A DNA stretch of 64,000 nucleotides from JASHVB01 sp963762885 (GTDB lineage Bacteria > Pseudomonadota > Alphaproteobacteria > Acetobacterales > Acetobacteraceae), in the NCBI GenBank assembly GCA_963762885.1, contig CAVXNH010000077.1, forward strand, positions 248,001 through 312,000. The letters run 5' to 3'. Of the stretch, positions 1-10,537 are shown one piece after another. Within the stretch, counting starts at the first letter, position 1, and every line of letters begins with the position of its first letter. The notes under the pieces were generated by a model. The model ran no database searches, was not told the DNA's origin, and saw only the letters and a list, made by a program, of their open reading frames with translations. The translations under genes were made by a program, and so were the position numbers.

Positions 1-1300
1 GCGCCGTCGCCGTGCTGGCCCCGGCCGGACACGGTCTGGCCGGCCGGGCGTGCCGCCGCGCCCGTTGATCCGCGACCCCGAGCCTCGCCGCCGCCTGGCG
101 CAGATTGCCGCGGTGCTGGCAGGGCCGCAGCCGGACAACGTCGTGGCGGTGACCGGCACCAACGGCAAGACAAGCACCGTGGAGTTCCTGCGCCAGATCT
201 GGTCCTCCGGCGGCCTGCCGGCGGCCAGCCTTGGCACGCTGGGGATAATCGCTCCGGGCTTCGATCCCGGCCCCGGCCTGACCACGCCCGATCCGGTCAG
301 CCTCGCCGAGATCCTGGCTGGCCTGCGCCGCACGGTGTCCGCCACGCGGCGATGGAGGCCTCCTCGCACGGCCTGGACCAGTCCGCCTGGATGGCGTGCG
401 GCTGACCGCCGCGGCGTTCACCAACCTGACCCGCGACCACCTGGACTATCACGGCAACCTCGACGCCTACCGCGCCGCCAAGCTGCGCCTGTTTGCCGAG
501 TTGCTGCCGGAGGGTGCTCCTGCGCTGGCCTGCGCGGACATGGACGCAGTGACGCTGGACGCGCTGCGAGAGGTGGCCGCCCGCCGCCGGCTGGAACTGC
601 GCACGGTCGGCGAGGCCGGCGACATGATCCGTGTGGTCCGGGTAACGCCGCGGCCGGACGGGCAGGTGGTGACAGTGGATGTCGGCGGCGTCCGCCGCGA
701 GATCGCGCTGGCTTTACCGGGCCGCTTCCAGGCCGACAACGCGCTGCTGGCGGCGGCGTCTGGCGATGGCGCTCGGGCAGGACGATGCGCTCGACCGCCT
801 GCCGCAGCCTGACCGGCGTGCGCGGCCGCATGGAGCAAGCCGCACGGCTGCCGAACGGCGCGGCGGTCTATGTGGATTACGCCCACACGCCGGACGCGCT
901 GGAGCGCCTGCTGACCGCGTTGCGCCCCCACACGGCGGGCCGTCTGCGGTGGTATTCGGGGCCGGTGGCGACCGTGACCGTGGCAAGCGGCCGCTGATGG
1001 GCGAAGCCGCGGCGCGGCTCGCCGACCTGGCGATCGTCACCGACGACAATCCCCGCGGGGAAGATCCCGCCGCGATCCGCGCCGCGATTCTGGCTGCCTG
1101 TCCGGGTGCGCGCGAGATCGGCGACCGCGCACAGGCGATCGCGGCGGCGCTGGAGATGTTGCGGCCCGGCGACGTGCTCGCGGTCGCCGGCAAGGGCCAC
1201 GAGCAGGGCCAGACGATCGGCGGGACAGTCGTGCCGTTCGACGATGTCGGGGGTGGTGCGCGGACTGGTCGACGGCGGGGAGGGGGCATCACCAGGATGA
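1..1300 (+). CDS. murE: UDP-N-acetylmuramoyl-tripeptide synthetase MurE, 5' partial, frameshifted
   Basis: MurE adds the third residue (meso-diaminopimelate in most Gram-negatives) to UDP-MurNAc-L-Ala-D-Glu in the cytoplasm. The ATP loop (GTNGKTST), the nucleotide-sugar motif NLTRDHLDYHG and the late motif YVDYAHTPDALE are all readable, but in different frames. The 5' end lies outside the window. The frame changes near 30-45, 345, 765, 940 and 1250; each change restores the expected family sequence on the far side, so the breaks look like single-base consensus errors. The last frame ends at the TGA at 1298-1300, which overlaps the murF ATG (ATGA). Identity is clear from order and motifs; the exact protein cannot be read from this sequence. 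Confidence 0.85.
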
Positions 1301-2843
1301 CCGCCAGTCCCTCTCTCTGGACCGCGAACGACCTGATCGAAGCGACCGGCGGCAGCATGGCGACGCCGTTCGATGCCACGGGCGTGTCGATCGACACCCG
1401 TACCCTGGCGCCCGGCGATCTGTTCGTCGCGCTGCTGGGTGAGAACGGCGACGGGCACGGTTTGTCGCCGACGCGCTCGCCCGGGGCGCGGCGGGAGCGA
1501 TGGTGCATCACGACGTGCCGGGCGCGGCGCGGCTGCTTGCGCGTGGACGACACGCTGGCGGCACTGACACGCATGGGCGGCTACGCCCGCGCGCGCTTCG
1601 CCGGACGCGTGGTCGCGGTCACCGGCAGCGTCGGCAAGACCACCACCAAGGAAATGCTGCGGTGCGCGCTGTCGGTTCTGGGGCCGACGCACGCCGCGGT
1701 CGCCTCGTACAACAATCATTGGGGCGTGCCGCTGACCCTGGCGCGCCTACCGCCCGACGCCGCGTTCTGCGTGGTCGAGATCGGCATGAACCATGCCGGC
1801 GAGATCGCCCCGCTGGCCCGGCTGGCCCGGCCGCATGTCGCGGTGATCACGGCCATCGAGAAAGCGCATATCGGTTTCCTCGGCAGCATCGAGGCCATCG
1901 CCGACGAGAAGGCCTCGATCATGCTGGGACTGGAGCCCGGCGGCGTCGCCGTGCTGCCGACCGACACGTCGATGTTCCCGCGTCTGCGTGACGCGGCCGT
2001 GGCCTTGGGCGTGCCGGTGATTGGTTTCGGCGCTGATCCGGCGGCCGATGCACGGCTGGTGGATATCGCCATGGACGCCGACGGCAGCGACGTGATCGCC
2101 GAGTTGGACGGTGTCCCGCTGCCGTTCAGGATCAACGCACCCGGCCGCCACATGGCCATGAACGCGCTCGCCGCACTTCTAACCCTCTCCCGCGAAGCGG
2201 GAGAGGTCGAGGCGCGAAGCGACGAGGGTGAGGGTGATCGGGTCGGCACACTGCCAAGCGGTGCCGCGTGCCGACCCGATCACCCTCACCCTCACCCTCG
2301 GCGCTCACGCGCCATCGACCACCGGGTCAAGCGCCCGGTGGCGTGCCTGTCCCGCGTAGCGGGAGAGGTTTTCGCAACCTTCACCCCAGTCTCCGGCCGA
2401 GGCGCCCGCCGCTCCCTCGTCCTCCCCAACGGCGCCGCTCTCCTGCTCGACGAAAGTTACAACGGCAACGGCGCCTCCATGCGAGCCGCCCTCTCGGTGC
2501 TCGCCCTCCAGCCCACCAAACGCCGCATCGCCGTGCTCGGCGACATGCTGGAGCTCGGCGACGCCGGCCCATCCGAACACGCCGCGCTCGCCCCAGATGT
2601 CACCGCAGCCGCCGACCTGGTGTTCACCTGCGGTCCCCTGATGCGTCACCTGTTCGACGCCATCCCCGCCGAAAAGCGCGGCGCGTATACCCCGGACTCG
2701 GCCTCCCTTGCCCCCCTCGTCGCACGCGCCATCCAGCCAGGCGACGCCATCCTGGTGAAAGGCAGCCTCGGCAGCCGCATGCGGCGCGTGGTCGATGCCC
2801 TCGACGCCACCGCTACCTCGCACGGCGCAGAGGAGGCGGCCTG

Positions 2844-2844
<1 letters not shown>
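1297..2844 (+). CDS. murF: UDP-N-acetylmuramoyl-tripeptide--D-alanyl-D-alanine ligase MurF with embedded palindromic repeat
   Basis: MurF joins D-Ala-D-Ala to the UDP-MurNAc-tripeptide, the last cytoplasmic step of the stem peptide. The start at 1297 overlaps the murE stop. The ATP loop (TGSVGKTTTKE) starts near residue 110, followed by EIGMNHAGEI and, late, LLDESYNGNGASM. Two oddities are visible. Between about 1462 and 1545 the frame is garbled by two compensating indels: a base appears missing after GGTTT and an extra G appears near 1543. And residues about 296-358 are not MurF sequence but the translation of a palindromic element (2181-2370); normal MurF sequence resumes at FTPVSGRGARR. 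The gene stays open through the element. It ends in a TGATG overlap with mraY. Confidence 0.93.
2181..2370. repeat. Palindromic element, family A, inside murF
   Basis: An exact 26-nt inverted repeat (2224-2249 and 2268-2293) forms the core. It is flanked by small hairpins of the type CTCTCCCGCGAAGCGGGAGAG at both ends (about 2184 and 2350). The whole block is read in frame by murF, giving a hydrophilic peptide containing AGEVEARSDEGEGDRV. The same family recurs near 6516, 52776, 54660, 58750 and 63880. Confidence 0.9.
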
Positions 2845-3928
<1,084 letters not shown>

Positions 3929-3932
<4 letters not shown>

Positions 3933-5354
3933 GCGCATTCCCCGTCGATCTCTTCGCCGGTAAGCGCTTCGCCGTATTGGGGCTGGGGCGCAACGGACTC
4001 GCTGTCGCGCGCGCCTTGCTGGCGATGGGCGCCGAGGTGACGGCGTGGGACGATGCGCCTGCTGCGCGTGCCGCGGCCGGCAGCGTGCCGTTGCGCGATC
4101 CGTGCGAGGGCGATTTCGCGTTTGATGCGCTGGTGCTGTCGCCCGGCATTCCGCATCTGCTGCCGAAGCCGCACCCCGCAGCGGAACGAGCGCGGGCGGC
4201 CGGCGTGCCGATCCTGTCGGATGCGGAACTGTTGTTCCAGGCAGTGCGCCGCGCCGGTTCGCACGCGCGCTTCGTCGGTGTCACCGGCACCAACGGCAAA
4301 TCCACCACGACCGCGTTGCTGGCACACATCCTGGCCTGCGCCGGTACCCCGAACGCCGCAGGCGGCAACCTCGGCACAGCGGCTCTGGCGTTGCCCTTGC
4401 TGCCGGACGACGGCGTCTACGTGCTGGAGATGTCGTCCTACATGTTGGAGCGACTCGCCACTCTCCGCTTCGATGTGGCGGCGATGCTCAATCTCAGCCC
4501 GGACCACCTGGATCGCCACGGCGACATGGCAGGCTATATCGCTGCCAAACGGGCGATCTTCGACCGGCAGGAGGCGCGCGACCTGGCGGTGATAGGCGTG
4601 GATGACGCCGACTTCGCGCACGATGGTCGCATGGCTGCAAGGGCAGCGGGCACAGGTCGTTACGGCATCTGGTGTCCTCCGTCATTCCCGCGGAAGCGGG
4701 GACCCATCGAGCCTGGGTCCCCGCTTTCGCGGGGATGACGAACGCGCCTGGGATGACAAGCTGGACCGGGACAGCGAGTGGCGCGGCGCCCTCTCCGCCG
4801 CCCCCGCACTCCCCGGCGAGCACAACGCGCAGAACGCCGCGGCGGCCTTCACGATCGCCCGCTACCTCGGCGTGCGGCACGCCACCATCGCGCACGCCTT
4901 CACCACCTTTCCCGGACTCCCACACCGCCAGCAACGCCTGCGCACGATCGACGGCATCACCTTCGTCAACGACAGCAAGGCAACCAATGCCGATGCCGCC
5001 GCGCGTGCGCTGTCCTGCTATGACCGGGTGGTGTGGATCGCCGGCGGCCTCGCCAAAGCAGGCGGGATCGAGCCGCTGGCGCCTTTCTTCCCCCGCATCG
5101 CCCGCGCCCTGTTGATCGGCCGCGATGCGCCCCTGCTCTCCGAGACTCTCGCCCACCACGACGTCCCGCACGAAATCGCCGGCACGCTCGAAGCCGCGAC
5201 GCCGCGCGCCTTTGCCGCCGCACGCGCCTCCGCCACGCCCGTCGTCCTGCTGTCGCCCGCCTGTGCCAGCTTCGACCAGTTCAGCGGCTTCGATGCGCGG
5301 GGGGAAAGATTCGCCGACCTCGTCGCAGAGCTGGCGCACGAAAGGGCCGCCTGA
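3929..5354 (+). CDS. murD: UDP-N-acetylmuramoylalanine--D-glutamate ligase MurD, interrupted by a palindromic repeat
   Basis: MurD adds D-glutamate to UDP-MurNAc-L-Ala. The N-terminal Rossmann motif (VLGLGRNGLA), the ATP loop GTNGKSTTT (from residue 120) and NLSPDHLDRHGDM are in the first frame. The C-terminal half (GEHNAQNAAAA, FVNDSKATNADA, SPACASFDQF) is in a second frame that ends at 5354. The switch falls around the palindrome at 4681-4739: in the first frame the element ends in a stop at 4738, in the second frame it is open. One base upstream of the element would therefore give a full-length protein with an inserted peptide of about 20 residues. Overlaps mraY and ftsW. Confidence 0.9.
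4681..4739. repeat. Palindromic element, family B, inside murD
   Basis: The arms at 4681-4706 and 4714-4739 pair over 26 nt with two mismatches around a 7-nt loop; each outer end is a GTCAT/ATGAC motif. It belongs to the widespread class of proteobacterial repeats that look like cattcccgc...gcggggatgac. In one frame it is fully open and joins the two halves of murD; in another it reads VIPAEAGTH...FAGMT, a phrase often seen as a spurious peptide in annotations. Confidence 0.9.
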
Positions 5355-6475
5355 TGCCAACCCTCTCGCGCGCCGACAACTCGCTGCTGGGCCGTTGGTG
5401 GTGGACCGTCGATCGCTGGACCCTCGGCGCGATCGGTGTGCTGATCGGCTTCGGCTACATCATGATGCTGGCCGCGTCGCCGGCGGTGGCCGAGCGCATC
5501 GGCTCCTCGCGCGACATGTTCATCTTCAAGCAGGTGTTCTTCCTCGCCGTCGCCGGTGGCATCGTCGTCGGCGTATCCCTGCTGTCGCCGCGCAACATCA
5601 AGCGGCTTGCCATCGCCGGCTGCATCGTCGCATTGGCGCTGACCGCGGCGACGCTGGTGATCGGCGTCGAGATCAAAGGCGCGCGGCGCTGGATCGCGCT
5701 CCCCGGAATGGCGATGCAGCCGTCCGAATTCCTCAAGCCCTGCTTCGCGGTCGTCGCCGCCTGGCTGATCAGCGAGGGCCGACGCTCGCCGCGTTTCCCC
5801 GGGCTGTGGATCGCCCTCGGCGTCTTCGGCGTGATCATCATGCTGCTGAAGTCGCAGCCCGACATCGGCATGCTGGCGGTGATCGTCACCGTGTTCCTGT
5901 GCCAACTCTACGTCAGCGGCATGAACCTGTTCCTGGTCGCAGCGGGCGTCGGCATGATGGGCGGCGCCGGCTTCCTGGCGTTCCTGTTGTTCCCCCACGT
6001 GCAAAGCCGCATTGAGCGGTTCCTGCATCCCGGCACCGGTGACACCTACCAGGTTACCACCGCACTCGAGGCCTTCGGTAACGGCGGCATGCTCGGCCGC
6101 GGCCCCGGCGAGGGCCGCGTGAAGGACGTACTGCCAGACGCGCATGCCGACTTCGTCTTCGCGGTGGCCGGGGAAGAGTTCGGCATGCTGGTCTGCCTGA
6201 TCATCCTCGGCGTGTTCGCATTCATCGTGCTGCGCGGTCTGCTGAAGCTGTTGCAGGAACAGGACCTGTTCGTCGTGCTGTCGTGCACCGGGCTGGTGTC
6301 GGGCTTCGGATTGCAGGCGTTCGTCAACATGGCATCGACGCTGAAGCTGATCCCCACGAAAGGCATGACCCTGCCGTTCATTTCCTACGGAGGCTCCTCC
6401 GTCATCGCGGTCGCACTCGGCATGGGCATGCTGCTCGCGCTGACCCGCCGGCGGCACCACGGGGACCGGCCATGA
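5354..6475 (+). CDS. ftsW: Lipid II polymerase / cell division protein FtsW
   Basis: FtsW is the SEDS-family peptidoglycan glycosyltransferase of the divisome, an inner-membrane protein with about ten helices. The 373-residue product shows the family features: KGARRWI followed by MQPSEFLK, the LLKSQPDIGM segment, the VLPDAHADFVFAVAGEEFG signature and the C-terminal LPFISYGGSS motif. The start is the ATG in the TGATG overlap with murD; an upstream in-frame extension exists but lies inside murD. The stop overlaps the murG start (ATGA). Intact. Confidence 0.97.
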   Translation: MPTLSRADNSLLGRWWWTVDRWTLGAIGVLIGFGYIMMLAASPAVAERIGSSRDMFIFKQVFFLAVAGGIVVGVSLLSPRNIKRLAIAGCIVALALTAATLVIGVEIKGARRWIALPGMAMQPSEFLKPCFAVVAAWLISEGRRSPRFPGLWIALGVFGVIIMLLKSQPDIGMLAVIVTVFLCQLYVSGMNLFLVAAGVGMMGGAGFLAFLLFPHVQSRIERFLHPGTGDTYQVTTALEAFGNGGMLGRGPGEGRVKDVLPDAHADFVFAVAGEEFGMLVCLIILGVFAFIVLRGLLKLLQEQDLFVVLSCTGLVSGFGLQAFVNMASTLKLIPTKGMTLPFISYGGSSVIAVALGMGMLLALTRRRHHGDRP

Positions 6476-7716
6476 CCGTCCTGTACACCTCGCCCGTGCT
6501 ACGCGCGGGCTCTCTAACCTCTCCCGCGGGAGCGGGAGAGGTCGAGACGCGCAGCGGCGAGGGTGAGGGTGATCGGGTCGCCAAGCCGCATGCTACTTCT
6601 CGCGCTTCTCAAACCGGCGGCCCCATCGTGATCGCCGCCGGCGGCACCGGCGGCCACTTCTTCCCGGCCGAGGCCCTGGCCTCCGAACTCCTCTCCCGAG
6701 GCTGCCGCATCGCGCTGCTGACCGACGTGCGTTCCGGCGGCTTGCACAGCGAGGTCTTCGCTGGCCACGACCACTTCACTATAAGCGGTGCCGGCATCGC
6801 CGGCCGCGGCGTCGGCCGCGCCGCAAAGGCCGCGGTCGCGCTAGCCGCCGGCACGTTGCAGGCCCGCACGATCCTGGCGCGTCTCCGCGCATCGGCGGTG
6901 GTCGGCTTCGGCGGCTATCCCTGCGTGGCACCGGTACTCTCCACCCGCCTGATGCGGCGGCGCCCCGCAGTCATTCTGCATGAACAGAATGCGGTGCTTG
7001 GCCGGGCCAATCGGTTCCTGGCCGGCCGGGCCGATGCGCTGGCACTGAGTTTTGCCGACACCACGCGTGTCCCCGAAACCGCCGCGACGGTGGTCACCGG
7101 CAATCCGGTGCGCCCCGCCATCGCCGCCTTGATCGACACTCCCTATGTGCCGCCCGCCGACACCGTAAACCTGCTGGTGCTGGGCGGCTCGCTCGGAGCG
7201 CGCGTGTTCAGCGACGTGGTGCCCTCGGCGCTCGTCGCGCTACCGCAGCATCTGCGTGCGCGGCTTGCGGTGGTCCAGCAGTGCCGGCCGGAAGACCTGG
7301 ATCGCGTGCGGGCGGCGTACGCGGATGCTGGCATCGCTGCCGAACTTGCCGCGTTCTTCCCCGATGTCGCCGATCGCCTGACCCGTGCGCATCTGGTCAT
7401 TGCACGCGCCGGCGCCTCGACCGTTGCGGAGCTGGCGGTTGCCGGCCGGCCGTCGATCCTGGTGCCATTGCCTGAAGCGATCGACGACCACCAGTCGGCG
7501 AATGCGCGCGCCTTGTCCGATGCGCGTGGCGCCTCGGTGATCGCGCAACGCGAATTCTCGTCTGCTGCACTCTGCGACCGGCTGATGCTGCTGCTGGATG
7601 CGCCGGACATGCTGGCGCATGCCGCGTTGGCGGCGCGCCGCATTGCACGCGCCGACGCCACCGCGCGGCTTGCCGACCTGGTGGAAGACCTCATGCGCCA
7701 GGAGGCACGAGCCTGA
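6472..7716 (+). CDS. murG: UDP-GlcNAc:lipid I GlcNAc transferase MurG with repeat-derived N-terminal extension
   Basis: MurG adds GlcNAc to lipid I at the cytoplasmic face of the membrane, making lipid II. The phosphate-binding loop GGTGGH is at residues 57-62; in typical MurG it is near residue 15. The extra residues contain the translation of a family A palindromic half-element (6516-6580), giving LTSPAGAGEVETRSGEGEGD. Downstream motifs are normal: GFGGYPCVAP, LHEQNAVLGRANR, GGSLGARVF and ARAGASTVAELAVAGRPSIL. The ATG at 6472 overlaps the ftsW stop, so the extension is within the coupled gene. No better start exists between the repeat and the glycine loop. Stop at 7714-7716 overlaps an ATG (TGATG). 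Confidence 0.95.
   Translation: MTVLYTSPVLRAGSLTSPAGAGEVETRSGEGEGDRVAKPHATSRASQTGGPIVIAAGGTGGHFFPAEALASELLSRGCRIALLTDVRSGGLHSEVFAGHDHFTISGAGIAGRGVGRAAKAAVALAAGTLQARTILARLRASAVVGFGGYPCVAPVLSTRLMRRRPAVILHEQNAVLGRANRFLAGRADALALSFADTTRVPETAATVVTGNPVRPAIAALIDTPYVPPADTVNLLVLGGSLGARVFSDVVPSALVALPQHLRARLAVVQQCRPEDLDRVRAAYADAGIAAELAAFFPDVADRLTRAHLVIARAGASTVAELAVAGRPSILVPLPEAIDDHQSANARALSDARGASVIAQREFSSAALCDRLMLLLDAPDMLAHAALAARRIARADATARLADLVEDLMRQEARA
6516..6580. repeat. Palindromic element, family A (left half), in the murG 5' coding region
   Basis: It begins with a small hairpin around CTCCCGCGGGAGCGGGAG and continues with the GAGGGTGAGGGTGATCGGGTC arm that is complete in murF. The matching right arm is absent. 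It is read in the same frame as in murF (murG: AGEVETRSGEGEGDRV). Confidence 0.85.
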
Positions 7717-7949
7717 TGTTCGCGCTCGCATTGTGGTCCCCGTCGCATGGCCGGGGTTGGCCCCCGTGTCATGGCCGGCCCCCGCCCCCGTGTCATGGCC
7801 GGGCTTGGCCCGGCCACCCACGACTTTCGGTGACCTTCGTTGCAAAGCCGTGGGTGGCCGGGCCAAGCCCGGCCATGACACGAGGGCCGGCCATGACACC
7901 GAAACACAGCCCGGCCATGCCACGCCACGCGATGGAGACCCACCCATGA
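7716..7949 (+). other. 77-codon repeat-derived ORF bridging murG and murC
   Basis: The region between murG and murC is filled by copies of the GTCATGGCCGGGCTTGGCC repeat and carries an open frame of 77 codons. Its ATG overlaps the murG stop (TGATG) and its TGA overlaps the murC start (ATGA). The predicted peptide is rich in Pro, His, Trp and Arg and reflects the repeat. It resembles no known protein family. Its likely meaning is that a repeat expanded at the old murG-murC junction, and that translation through the open frame may still carry ribosomes to murC. Whether a peptide accumulates is unknown. Confidence 0.4.
7745..7920. repeat. Palindromic element cluster, family C, between murG and murC
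   Basis: The core is an exact 32-nt inverted repeat (7791-7822 and 7849-7880) with outer ends TGTCATGGCC. Shorter copies of CATGGCCGG or its complement lie on both sides (near 7745, 7770, 7885 and 7912). The long stem would form a strong hairpin in the dcw transcript. Confidence 0.9.
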
Positions 7950-9423
7950 GGGCACTGCCGCTCTCCATCGGCACCATCCATTTCGTCGGCATCGGCGGCA
8001 TCGGCATGTCCGGCATCGCCGAGGTGCTGCACAACCTCGGCTACTCCGTGCAGGGCAGCGACATCGCCGAGTCCGCCAACGTGAAGCGCCTGCGCGACGC
8101 CGGCATCCCGGTGGCCGTCGGTCATGACGCAGCCAATCTCGGCGCGGCACAGGTCGTGGTCGTTTCGTCCGCGGTGAAGCGCGACAACCCCGAGATCGCA
8201 GCGGCCCGGGAGAAACTGATCCCGGTGGTGCGGCGCGCCGAGATGCTCGCCGAGCTGATGCGGCTGAAATGGTCGATCGCGGTCGGCGGCACGCACGGCA
8301 AAACCACCACCACCAGCCTGATCGCCGCGGTGCTGGAAGCGGCGCGGCTTGATCCGACGGTCATTAATGGCGGCATCATCAACGCCTATGGCACCAACAC
8401 GCGGCTCGGCGCCGGCGATTGGATGGTGGTAGAGGCTGACGAATCCGACGGCAGCTTTCTGCGGCTGCCCGCGGTGATCGCCATCGTCACCAACATGGAC
8501 CCGGAACATCTGGATCATTGGGGCACGCCGGAGGCGATGATCGCCGGCTACGACCAGTTCGTCGCAAACGTGCCGTTCTATGGTTTCGCCGTGCTGTGCA
8601 TCGACCATCCGTCAGTGCAGCAGATGATCCCGCGTTTGTCGGATCATCGCATCGTCACCTACGGATTTTCCCCCCAGGCCGACGTGCGCGCGGAACGCGT
8701 CACGCCCGACAAGCTGGGTTCCACCTTCGAGGTCATCGTCACCGACCGCGCGCGCAACCGCCAGCGCCGCATGGGGCCGTTCCGCCTGCCGATGCTCGGC
8801 AGCCACAACGTGCAGAACGCACTGGCCGCTGTCGCCGTCGGCCTGGAGATGGAAATCGACGACGCCACGCTGCGCAGTGCGTTCCTCGGCTTCAAGGGCG
8901 TCAAGCGCCGCTTCACCAAGACCGGCGAGGCCGGCGGCATCACCGTGATCGACGATTACGGCCACCATCCCGTGGAGATCGCCGCGGTGCTGAAAGCCGC
9001 GCGGCAAGCTGGTGCGCGTGACGTCATCGCGGTGGTGCAACCGCACCGCTACTCGCGGCTACACTCATTGTTCGACGAGTTCTGCACCTGCATGAACGAC
9101 GCCGGCACGGTGATCGTCGCCGACGTCTACGCGGCCGGCGAGGCGCCGATCGAGGGCGTCACCCGCGACGCGCTGGTTGAAGGCTTGCGTGCGCGCGGCC
9201 ATAGATCCGTGGTGGCCCTCCCGTCGCCGGCGCGGCTGCCGGAGATGGTGAATGCGATCGCCCGGCCCGGCGATTACGTCGTGTGCCTCGGCGCCGGTTC
9301 GATCACGCAATGGGCCGCGACGTTGCCAGCGGAACTGACCGCACTGCACCGCCGCCGCGCCCCGCCGCGCAGCGGGAGGCGCGCGACTTATTCCCCGGAA
9401 GAGATCAATGTCCCCCCCCATGA
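7946..9423 (+). CDS. murC: UDP-N-acetylmuramate--L-alanine ligase MurC
   Basis: MurC ligates L-alanine to UDP-MurNAc, the first amino-acid step of the stem peptide. Motifs run in order: GIGGIGMSGIAEVL near the start, the ATP loop GGTHGKTTTT (from residue 114), VEADESDGSF, TNMDPEHLDHWG and DDYGHHPVEI. The ATG at 7946 gives a normal N-terminus; the open frame upstream is repeat sequence. As written, the frame does not stop but runs on into murB (804 codons in total). An alternative frame has a TGA at 9421-9423 that would overlap an ATG at 9420 (ATGA), the join used elsewhere in this operon, right after a run of eight C. A one-base error in that run is the likely cause of the apparent fusion. 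Confidence 0.92.
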
Positions 9424-10360
9424 AGGCCGCGCGCGACACTCCCCCTCCTTCCTCGACTCTCTCCCCCCACTCCGCGGCCGCGTGCAAGCAAACGCCCCGC
9501 TCGCCTCCTTCACCTGGTTCCGCGTCGGCGGTCCCGCCGAGGCGCTGGTGCGTCCGGCCGACCCCGGCGACCTCGCCGCCTTCCTCGCCGCCCTCCCGCT
9601 CGACATCCAGGTGCACGTGATCGGCGCCTGTTCCAACCTGATCATTCGCGACGGCGGCCTGCCCGGCGTCACTATCAAGCTGGCGCGCGGCTTCTCTGCG
9701 ATCACGCCAGAGTCCGATGGTGTTATTGCCGGTTCTGCCGCGCTCGACGTGACGGTGGCGGAACACGCCGCCGCTGCGGGCCTGACCGGGCTGGAATTCC
9801 TCTCCGGCATTCCCGGCACGATCGGCGGTGCGATGACGATGAATGCCGGCGCCTATGGCGGCGAGACCGCGCATGTTGTCGACTGGGTCGAACTGGTCAC
9901 CCGCTCCGGCGAACAGCGTCGGATGGCCGCGGCGGATTTGGCGTTCGCGTATCGGCACGCGCGGCTGCCGCATGGTGCTGTCGTCACGCGGGCCCGGCTG
10001 CGCGCAAACCCCGGTGCGCCCGTCGCCATCGCCGCGCGCATGAACGAGATCCGCACGACCCGCGAAGCCACCCAGCCGATCCGCGCCCGCACCGGTGGTT
10101 CGACGTTCCGCAATCCGCCAGGCATGAAGGCATGGGAATTGATCGACGCCGCCGGTTGCCGCGGCCTCACCCGAGGCGGCGCCATGGTCAGCGAGAAGCA
10201 CTGCAATTTCCTGATCAACACCGGCAACGCCACAGCGGCTGATATCGAGGGCCTGGGCGAGGAAGTACGTCGCCGCGTGTTCGCCGCATCCGGCGTGAAT
10301 CTCGATTGGGAAATCCACCGCATCGGCGTGCCCGCCCGCGGCCCGGAGGTGGTGGGATGA
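9408..10360 (+). CDS. murB: UDP-N-acetylenolpyruvoylglucosamine reductase MurB
   Basis: MurB is the FAD enzyme that reduces UDP-GlcNAc-enolpyruvate to UDP-MurNAc with NADPH. The FAD-binding core shows TWFRVGGPAEALV, GACSNLIIRDGG, LEFLSGIPGTIGGAMTMNAGAYG and, late, GGSTFRNP, with the C-terminal WELIDAAGCRG and EKHCNF segments. Possible starts are ATG 9408, with GGAAGAG seven bases upstream, or ATG 9420. Both lie in a frame that differs from the body of the gene, so a second indel in one of the C runs near 9430-9470 is needed. As written, the body is fused in frame to murC. The stop at 10358-10360 overlaps an ATG (TGATG) that opens into a repeat. Confidence 0.92.
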
Positions 10361-10406
10361 TGTTTTCCCCCGTCACGGCCGCCCCACCCGTCACGGCCGC
10401 CCCCCC

Positions 10407-10487
10407 GTCATGGCCGGGCTTGTCCCGGCCATCCACGCCTTTGTTGCAGCGACAGGCGTGGATGGCCGGGACAAGCCCGGCCATGAC
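10407..10487. repeat. Palindromic element, family C, between murB and ddl
   Basis: An exact 34-nt inverted repeat (10407-10440 and 10454-10487) around a 13-nt loop, with outer ends GTCATGGCCGGGCTTGTCC. It occupies most of the 177-nt murB-ddl gap, the only sizeable gap in the second half of the operon. Confidence 0.92.
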
Positions 10488-10537
10488 GATGCGGGTGCTT
10501 CCCCGGCCTCCGCCCTTAACCAGGCGAGGCACTCGTC

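Noticed and set aside
2181..2370. CRISPR-like or tandem repeat array in murF
   Set aside because: The units are nested inverted repeats, not evenly spaced direct repeats with spacers.
4672..5115. A separate protein starting with VIPAEAGTH-like sequence
   Set aside because: It is the known spurious translation of a family B palindromic repeat followed by an off-frame reading of murD.
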